NCBI GenBank assembly: GCA_027924585.1
Contig: BSBM01000151.1
Location: 12,422,001-12,486,000, forward strand
From: Larix kaempferi
Taxonomy: Eukaryota > Streptophyta > Pinopsida > Pinales > Pinaceae
Length of the DNA: 64,000 nucleotides
Direction of reading: 5' to 3'
A program made the position numbers and the translations under genes. Under the pieces are notes generated by a model. The model worked only from the letters and a program-made list of their open reading frames with translations, did no database searches and had not been told where the DNA came from. Positions within the stretch are counted from its first letter, which is position 1. The number at the start of each line of letters is the position of its first letter. This document shows, piece by piece, positions 55,948 through 64,000 of the stretch.

Positions 55948-56593
55948 TGTTAAATTTTTAGAATTTACTTCAATCTGATCTAGGATCTTAACTAAGAGAA
56001 CAATATGTACAGCAAATCTACAGCATATCAATCATGGACACAATAATTCAAGCACACAAGAGACACAGAGTTTACTTGGGGAAAACCATAAAGGTGAAAA
56101 ACCTCAATAACTTCCTCAAAGATAGATAGAGCAATGATACAACCAGAATACAAAAGATAGTCTTCTCCTAGAAGCAGAGCCTCCTCTTTCACAAGTGCAC
56201 CACTCTCCAAAGTGTGAGTGAGAGAATAGAATGTGTAAAATGAGAGAGACACACTCTCTATTTATACACTAACTTGACTTGACCTTTACTCAACTAGGTC
56301 GGCCTCAACTTAACCACTTAACATAATGCTGACTGGGCCGACTCCCACTAGGGTGGTCTAATAACCCTTTGACCCACATGGACGACCCCCAATAGGGTGG
56401 TCTAATAACCCTTTGACCCACATGACTTATACAAAGCCGACCCCAACAAGGTGGTCTAATAACCCATCAAGTATAAGTTACGACACTTACAATATAAATG
56501 ACGACACTTCCGTATAGAGGAATAATAACATCTCTATAGGAATACAATATACATATATGTGAAATACATTCTGAAGTTACATATACATCAACA
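55948..56593 (-). repeat. 3' LTR of copia B
   Basis: 646 bp. It has one copy of the ~45-bp attcctatagagatgttatt block (copia A LTRs have two) and three of the gggttattagaccacc block. Preceded on the minus strand by the purine tract aagagggag (rc of 56594-56602). Confidence 0.93.
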
Positions 56594-56849
56594 CTCCCTC
56601 TTAACTAGGAAGGTATTTCTCGACACAGGTCTTCTAGCACAAGTCTTCTTCTTTGGATCATCGTCACTAGATAATCGTCATCGAGACATCATCATCGTCA
56701 CTGCTGCTGCTATCTCAATCAATCTCTGAATCTACTCGTCATAGGAAGTTCTACAGAGCCAGTCCTTTTTCATACTGGATGTAGGCCCACCACCTGCAGG
56801 TCTTCGTCATCACTGGCCATACTATGGAATCCTCAGGACTTATTACGTG

Positions 56850-58080
56850 CATCACAAAAACTCGAAAGAGCATCCCAGGCTGTTACGAGCACACTGCTCT
56901 ACCTATAGGATCTCCCAGGGCCATATTATATGTGACCTCACCACAAAACCTCGCAAGAGCATCCCAGGCTGTTACAAGCACACAGCTCTACCTATAGGAT
57001 CTCCCAGGGACAGATTATATGTGGTCACCACAAAACCTCGCAAGAGCATCCCAGGTTGTTACGAGCACACAGCTCTACCTATAGGATCTCCCAGGACAGA
57101 TTATATGTGGTCATGGCAAAACCTCGCAAGAGCATCCCAAGACTTATTACGGGCACACAACCCAACCTATCAGATCTCCCAGGGACATATTATATGCCAT
57201 AGGACAAAACCTCGAAAGATCATCTGCCAGATATCCCAGGGCCAGATTATATGCCATAGGAAAAACCTCGAAAGACTATTTGCAGATATCCTAGGGCCAA
57301 ATTATATGTCCTCCCAGAGAAAAACCTCGAAAGATCATTTGCCAGATATCCCAGGGCCAGATTACATGCCATAGGCAAAACCTCGAAAAACTATCTACAA
57401 ATCTCCCAGGGCCAAATTATATGCTCATCTGCACAACCTGATCCACGGCCATAGAGTATCAACTTGATACTCATCATACATCATCCTGATGTACACATGA
57501 TCATACTGATCATCATCACTGCAACATCCTGTTGCATGTCATCTAGAGCAACATCCTAAAGCTCGTCATCCATGATCATCCTGATCATACAATGCATCTA
57601 CCTGATGCATACCAAGTGTCTACCTGATACATATCATCATACATGATCCACCTGATCATACAGTGTATCCACCTGATACAAATACAAATACATGATACAT
57701 ATCACCATACATGATCCACCTGATCATACAATGTATCCACCTAATACATATACAGATACATGGTCCAAGCATCCAACATGATGCATATACAAAATACATG
57801 CAAATGATCCAACCGATCATATCCAGCATCCAACATGATGCATACATACATATAAATGATCCAACTGATCATATCCAGCATCCAACATGATGCGTACATA
57901 CATATACATATAAATGATCCAACTAATCATATCCAACATCCAACATGATGCGTACATACATATAAATGATCCAACTGATCATACAAAGCAGAAACCAGAA
58001 CATCATCCTGATGCTCATCATCCAGCGCTTGCATCCACAGCCATGTGAAGGATCCTCCTTCCAACATGCTTGGAATGGCT
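56850..58080 (-). repeat. Stacked tandem arrays in the 3' region of copia B
   Basis: Inverted counterpart of copia A 45830-47110: units around ctcccagggccagattatat, aacctcg-aagagcatccca and gatccaactgatcatatcca. Here the ctgggagat array has more copies with a mixed long/short order, showing unit gain and loss since the two copies separated. Confidence 0.85.
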
Positions 58081-58096
58081 TCAACAAATGTGTCCA

Positions 58097-58960
58097 TCAC
58101 TTCTTCCTTGAAGTGTCATCAATCTGAAGAATGCCAAGCCTCTCCCTGAAGTACTCGAACTTAACCCTGGCTAGTGGCTTCGTCAGCACATCTGCAATTT
58201 GCTTGTCCATCGCAATGTACAGGAGCTTCACAGCTCCTCTCTGCACCATATCCCTGATATAGTGATATTTGATCTCTATGTGTTTTGAGCTGTCATGAAA
58301 CACTGGGTTCTCGGACAGCTTCACACAACTCTGGTTATCACAAAAGATACCAGTAGCATCCAACGGGAGATCAAATAACTCAGACAGTAGCTTCCGTAGC
58401 CATACTGCCTCACAACTAGCTGAACAAGCTGCAACATACTCTGCCTCAGCTGTACTCAATGCTACGTAGGACTGCTTCCTACTAAACCAAGAGATCACAC
58501 CTGATCCCATACTGAAGCAGCATCCAAATGTGCTCTTCCTATCTATAGCATTCCCAGCCCAATCTGAATCAACATAACCCTGCAGGTTAAACTTTTGATT
58601 CACATCATATTTGAGCCCATAATCAACTGTACCCTTCAAATACCTCAGAATATGATTTACAGCAACCAGGTGAACACTCCTCGGATCTGTCAGGAACTGG
58701 CTCAATGTGTTCACCGTAAAGCAAATATCTGGTCTCATGTTCGTCAAGTACATCAACGACTCAATCATCTGACGATACATAGTGACATCAACCGGTCCAG
58801 ATGAAGCATCACACAGAAGCTTCAGGTTCGATTCCATAGCCTCGCAGTCCATCATCCCGAACCTCTTCAGGATCTCTACTACATACTTCCCTTGTCCAAG
58901 GAATATTCCATCTGCACTCTGCCACACCTCCATACCTAGAAAGTGGTGCATCATACCCAA
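58097..58960 (-). pseudogene. RT end and complete RNase H of copia B
   Basis: An uninterrupted 287-codon frame. Residues 1-125 are the C-terminal RT/connection (GMMHHFLGMEVWQSADGIFL, GKYVVEILKRFGMMDCEAME, YLTNMRPDICFTVNTLSQFL). The RNase H follows with its acidic residues: Asp in GYVDSDWAGN, Glu in ALSTAEAEYVAACS, Asp in GIFCDNQSCVKL and a terminal KHIEIKYHYIRDMV block, ending YFRERLGILQID. It is the best-preserved coding segment of this family, although it is useless on its own without the RT core. Confidence 0.85.
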
Positions 58961-59290
58961 GTTCTACACATATATGACTCCCTGTCATGTGTCTCAGAAC
59001 CAAGTGGCTGCTCCACATACACTTCTTCTTCAACTACACCATTCAAGAAAGCTGTCTTGAAATCCACCTGGTGTATCTTCTATTTCATCACTTTTATATT
59101 TCTCTATGTTGCCATCTGCAGCATGCTTGATCTTGATAGATCCATAAGGAAGTCATAACAAACTTCCCTTTAGGTCTTGGGACTACATCCCAAACATCAT
59201 TCTTCATGATCGACGGATCATGGCATTCTTCCCATATCCTGGGAACTTCAATATCTTCAATAGATAATTTTGTTGCTGAACAAATGTTGT
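58961..59290 (-). pseudogene. Start of RT of copia B with core deletion
   Basis: Reads KLSIEDIEVPRIWEECHDPS, IMKNDVWDVVPRPKGKFVMT, then a fragment of the fingers (QVDFKTAFLNGV-like, 59040-59080), then VEPLVLRHMTGSHICVELG-like text that runs straight into the LGMMHHF block at 58960. The palm with motif C is missing. The deletion differs from that of copia A, which retains motif C. Confidence 0.7.
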
Positions 59291-62200
59291 AGCTCTTCTT
59301 TTGTAGGTGATGGCATACGATCTTTCCTACACAACAAGTTAAATTGCATGATTAGAAAACATCTCATAGTTTTCAGAACAAATTCTTACACATAAAGAAA
59401 TATGTCATACATTCATGCAATTATCTTAGCCAATGCTTCAATACAACATTTATCCATATCCCATAACTTTCTAGATGCCTTCCAATCTCTACCAGAACAT
59501 TGTTAAGAGTGTGCACAACTCCCAACATGTCAGCAAAGAGGTTTCATTCTAGATATGTAGCAATGGAATGTTGTACAGTGCCATAGGCCACTTACCCATG
59601 CATATTAGTAGTATACTATTCATCAATGCAACTATTCTAATATGCATAATACACAACCTAATTCTAGGAACATCAGTATATACATTATTGAACAATATTA
59701 TTTGAACAATAAAATATGCAAGTAATGACAATTCAAATACTTATCTTTGTTTGCTTGTTGGGTTGACTCCCTCTCAGTCTTTGCTTCTTTTCTGCAACTC
59801 CATTCTTATGTGGATTGTGAGAAGTCGTCAACTCCCTCTGAATATCTGCATCCTTGCAGAAACTACTGAAGTGTGCTCCTTTGCTTTCTTGCAGGAACAA
59901 CTGGAGTGTGCTCCCTCTTGATCTTTGCTTCCTGGATTACCTGTCCTTGAACTTACATCCATCCTTAATCACTATGAATGCTTATTAGTATCATCATTGT
60001 GTTATCCTTGAGGTCTCATACATAATCACACATTTATTAGTATAATCTTAATACTATCAAAACACAATAATCTTAAACATGTATATTCATGATCATTCAC
60101 AGATAATAACCATTAGTATTCAAGGTTTCAGGGAAGTCTTCTTTTACTCATACACATTCTTATTTGATCGTAGGACTCTTCAGGTTAGTTGAATCATCAA
60201 TCAAGATAAGAGATATAATATGCATAAAACCCATGATTATTCAAACCTATGCCTTCATGATTCTTTTGGTTAGTCATATCATCAATTATGGTAAGAAACA
60301 TAATATGCATACAACCATGATTATTCAAACCTATACCTTCATGATTCTTCTGGTTAGTCATATCATCAATTATGGTAAGAAACATAATATGCATACAACC
60401 ATGATTATTCAAACCTATACCTTCATGAATAATCATTATCAACAACACAACAGTATAAGATCCTAACACAAGGTAGGATTCTAGCTGGATATAGGAAAAA
60501 CATACCTGGATTAGCATGCTAGCTAGTTATGTCTAACATACCCACATAATGTCTTTTGGTTCTCTTCAGTGACTTGTGCTAGTAACCTGCATGTCTCATA
60601 AGTTAACCATTGTAGAACCAAGTTATACATACCTCGAAAGTAGATCTTCTATGTGATCCATGACAATGGATGAATCTTTGTCTTCATGTCACCATGAGCA
60701 TATGTTCTTGAAGTAGAACATGATTTGACTTTCTTGGTGTACCTTTTGTGTTAGCAAACAACATAAACCTCATACAACATCACAATGCATTAGTACAATC
60801 ACGAGTGTCAAAACCTTAATCAATGAATATCTTCTATTAAGGTGATACGACAAGTCCAGTAATTAATCAAGATTGTACTGTAATGATATGAAGACAAACA
60901 TATGATAAACTTAACCATGAAACATACCTATAAGCCATACCTGTCAAGATTGTTTGTAATCTTCTTATGGAAGGCCGTAGCCTCATCTCCCTCTGAGACA
61001 GGAACTTCTTCACTTATGCAGGTGACCAATCCATCTTCTTCTAGGATTAACCCAATCCACTTGATTTGCAAGAACTGGTCCTAGAGCTAGATTAGGGTTT
61101 GTCAAAGAAACCCCAAAAATTCAAACTTTGAATTTCAAACTTCTGAAAGGATAGAAATATGCGCCTTGATGAGCTGATCAAGTTGGTATATTCAGAATTT
61201 GAAAATTGCAAAGTTTCACCCCTCGAAATTGCCTTCTAGATTTCCGGATTTACTGGGGAGGACCTTGACTTAGGGTTTGAATTTCCTGGAGCTTCACCCA
61301 ACCAAAAGATTTGATTCAAAACTCTAAGCTTCGATGTTTCTAAGGAGCTTCCAGCCATGGTCACAGATTTCCAAAATTCCAATTTTTGTAGAAGCCCTAA
61401 TTTTCCATCTTTCCGATCAAAATCCCGAACTAGGGTTTGATCAAGCCCAGCCTTCTGCCCAACCAAAAAATCTGATCTTGGTCTCTAAATTTTGATGTTT
61501 ATGATTAGCATCCAGCCGTGGTCTTCGATTACAAAAATTCCAACTTTCTCCGAAGCCCTAAATTCCGGAAGCCATGAATGAAGGTACTAAAAAATAATTC
61601 TGATTTGACAGAAATATGTACCTGATTGTTTCTGGTGTAACTCTGAACTTTTCAATCCACGGGGTCTGAAATTTTTTTTTGAGATAGCCCTACCTATTAT
61701 CTTTCCATCCCGATAGGTCTGACCTCAATTGGATTCTCTGAGGGAGAGTTATGCCAAGTGTCGCAACGTGACCTGTTTTGGGATAATACAGGAGAGCGAA
61801 CTTGTATGGCATGCCACGTGTCACTGGTTCAACTTCAGCCTCTGAAAATTTTTCCTAAGATATTCCGACCTATTATATTTCCATCCTAACACGTCTGACC
61901 TCAATTGGATTCTCTAAGAGGGAGTTATGCCAAGTGTCGCAACGTGACCTGTTTATGGGATAATACAAGAGAGCTAACTTGTACGGCGTGCCACGTGTCA
62001 CTGGTTCAACTTCAGCCTCTGAAAATTTTTCCTGGGATAGTACAGTCTGTGTAATACCTGTTAGTTTTTACAAAATTTCATTTGGATCTTCCTAGCCCAA
62101 GTTATGACCTTTTTCCCAAGGTCACCTGATTTTGACTCATATCTGGAAGAGGCAGAAACCCTATATTGTACAGATCATAAATCACAAAGTACAACGAATT

Positions 62201-62390
62201 AGAGGTTTTCCTTTGGATACAAGGTACATGGGAATCTAATATTTGACCTGTAAAAGTTTCAGATCCGAAAACTTCGCCAAAACAGATTTATAGAGAAAGT
62301 GCTGCGATGACTGGTTTTTGCTATATCAAGCCCTAGCATCGTAAGTGCAACAAGTGTCATACATGCCATATCATGCCTTCTTTCAGGCTA
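59291..62390 (-). other. Leader of copia B
   Basis: Counterpart of 41780-44745. The acceptor-like element aacttgttgtgtag is at about 59326-59340. The four aggtatgt/gggtatgt donor-like sites are conserved on the minus strand at about 60499, 60535, 60626 and 60922. Near 60197-60440 an 84-bp unit with gaatcatgaaggtataggtt is present about three times (about 1.5 times in copia A). The ~185-bp duplication is at 61640-62050, and the 76-codon frame at 61236-61466. Confidence 0.65.
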
Positions 62391-62402
62391 GATTTGATAC
62401 CA
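62391..62402 (-). other. Primer binding site of copia B
   Basis: Minus strand TGGTATCAAATC directly abuts the 5' LTR. It matches the Met consensus at the first eight bases with two G-to-A type changes after it. Confidence 0.8.
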
Positions 62403-63037
62403 TGTTAAATTTTCAGAATTTACTTCAATCTGATTGAGGATCTTAACTTAGAGAACAACATCTACAGCATATCAATCATGGACACAATAATGCAAGCACA
62501 CAAGAGACACGGAGTTTACTTGGGGAAAACCATAAAGGTGAAAAACCCCAATAACTTCCTCAGAGATAGATAGAGCAATGATACAACCAGAATACAAGAG
62601 ATAGTCTTCTCCTAGCAGCAGAGCCTCCTCCTCCACAAGTGCGCCACTCTCCAAAGTGTGAGTGAGAGAATAGAATGTGTAAAATGAGAGAGACACACTC
62701 TCTATTTATACACTAACTTGACTTGACCTTTACTCAACTAGGTCAGCCTCAACTTAACCACTTAACATAATGCTGACTGGGCCGAACCCCACTAGGGTGG
62801 TCTAATAACCCTTTGACCCACATGGCCGACCCCCAATAGGGTGGTCTAATAACCCTTTGACCCACATGACTTATACAGGGCCAACCCCAACAAGGTGGTC
62901 TAATAACCCATCAAGTATAAGTTACGACACTTGCAATATAAATGACGACACTTCAGTATAGAGGAATAATAACATCTCTATAGGAATACAATATACATAT
63001 ATGTGAAATACATTCCGAAGTTACATATACATCAACA
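62403..63037 (-). repeat. 5' LTR of copia B
   Basis: 635 bp, same layout as the 3' LTR (one 45-bp block, three 50-bp blocks). Confidence 0.93.
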
Positions 63038-64000
63038 AACTCATTAGTATTGCTACTCTAAAATTGAAGCATAATTCATAACATTTTCTATCAAGTATTG
63101 AAACACCAGGAATGCGTCCATTCCCTTAGGGTGTAGTCAATATTGAAAACCCTATCATAACCCAACACTCGAAAGGTGTGCACCCCTTTCCGATGTGAAC
63201 CATGTAGGTCCTAATCTCACTCAAGCAGTCTGAAATAATAATGAAATAATAAAACATGCTTTGCATATTAAATCTAATAACGAGATATGTATATTCTTAG
63301 TTAGGGATACAGAATACTTATCCTTTTTCAGATGTATTCTCTCTTTATTGCGAGGAATGGGGGCTCCCTTCTCTAAGTCAACAGTCCTTCGGTTTGCCAC
63401 CCCAATATTTTCACGTTCCATAACCCACAAATTCCTTCTTGGCATATCTTTACCATCTCACTCATATGGCTTTCCATCATGCAGTTCAGTGGAGATGTCA
63501 TCGTTAAAATATGTAATGGCGTTTCACCCAAAACTCATTTTCAAAGCATGGGGTCATTCCCATGAAGTTTGGCTTCCGCAGGCCATCATACATGGTCTTC
63601 CTACAATGTGTCTTCCTAGCACACTTATCAAATATCCAAACAGTCAGCAACATTTAACAATAAAATTCAAATTTGATTGTCTCATAGCCAATCAATAGCA
63701 TTAAGAATTAAATTCAATCATGAATTTGCAATTATGTCTACTACAGAAATTGATTTGCTTAGTCATCAGGTTATCCTCATATTGCTTTTCCCTTGCAAGT
63801 GGCACCCATCTTTCCATTAGGGTTTCTCTTTCTACTATAACATGAGCATCCACTTGCAACACGTCCTCCTGACACAATTCTATGCAAGCCAAAGGTGATT
63901 AGCAATTATAAGCAAATTCTCAAATCTGAAATCTACAAGTCCAAAAGTGACAACATGTTCCGCACATAAACTATTTTACAACCATGAGACCCTTCTCATG
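63038..64000 (-). other. O2 interior resumed after copia B, to window end
   Basis: Aligns with O1 40545-41121 and 48057-48202. Contains the decayed coding trace 63221-63445 (minus; GVANRRTVDLEKGAPIPRN) and the empty site of copia A (63608-63612). Beyond 63760 there is no O1 counterpart in the window. Confidence 0.65.

Larger units (their letters stand above)
55948..63037 (-). mobile_element. Copia B: second copy of the copia A family, inserted in O2
   Basis: 7090 bp on the minus strand with LTRs 55948-56593 and 62403-63037 and the perfect target duplication aactc (55943-55947 and 63038-63042). The empty site is in O1 at 40545-40549. Same structure as copia A: leader with duplications and splice-like motifs, no gag/protease/integrase, RT remnant, intact-looking RNase H, long tandem 3' region. 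Confidence 0.94.
52672..64000 (-). mobile_element. O2: second copy of LTR family O, interrupted by copia B
   Basis: 3' LTR 52672-53976, interior 53977-55947 and 63038 to the window end. Minus orientation, because the minus strand reads ccaaggggaggggaa just before the LTR (rc of 53977-53991). No polymerase genes are visible. It runs off the right edge of the window, so size and 5' LTR are unknown. Confidence 0.8.

Noticed and set aside
1-64000. tRNA, rRNA or other RNA genes
   Set aside because: Only primer-binding fragments of 12-20 bases match tRNA ends; no cloverleaf or rRNA core sequence was recognised by eye.

Overview
This looks like an intergenic window from a land plant with a large, retrotransposon-rich genome. 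The evidence is plant-type LTR retrotransposons of both superfamilies (Ty3/gypsy and Ty1/copia), initiator-Met-tRNA-type and Asp-tRNA-like primer binding sites, multi-kilobase LTRs, deep nesting and no recognisable host gene. A gymnosperm is plausible but this is only inference. Nothing bacterial, organellar or viral in the free-living sense is visible. All positions, repeats and motifs were read by eye; no alignment or database search was run.

Layout. 1-1510 is AT-rich and carries a diverged tandem array of about 175 bp period. 1769-2461 (minus) is an unassigned open frame. 2562-14687 is a complete but dead Ty3/gypsy element (Ty3-1, plus strand). It runs LTR, Asp-tRNA-like primer site, upstream ORF, gag, five CCHC-like knuckles, protease, a second gag-like domain, RT, RNase H, integrase, a third ORF ending in a long coiled coil, LTR. 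Its stops are mostly TAG. 15849-24958 is a non-autonomous LTR element on the minus strand (NA-1) with a perfect 5-bp target duplication. It keeps a long knuckle-plus-protease frame but no capsid, RT or integrase, and carries a 53-bp tandem array in which every unit can form a short hairpin. 26912-30235 is a decayed, truncated Del/Tekay-like gypsy copy. 30706-32733 is a solo LTR with a perfect target duplication (gagca). 33190-37179 is a decayed copia element (copia D).

37489 to the window end is a nest. Two copies of one LTR family (O1 and O2, both minus strand) each host one copy of a second, copia-type family: copy A (41122-48056, plus) in O1 and copy B (55948-63037, minus) in O2. Each O copy supplies the empty site for the insertion in the other, so both insertions can be proved inside this window. 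Copia A/B lack gag, protease and integrase, keep only RT/RNase H remnants, and have a leader with repeated splice-donor-like motifs and a 3' region made of stacked tandem arrays. A separate 5'- and 3'-truncated copia (copia C, 48203-52440, minus) with an internally duplicated gag lies between O1 and O2.

How the parts work together: no autonomous element in the window looks functional. NA-1, A/B and probably O must have been mobilised in trans by relatives elsewhere. Inverted 7-kb copies A and B could form double-stranded RNA, which is inference only.
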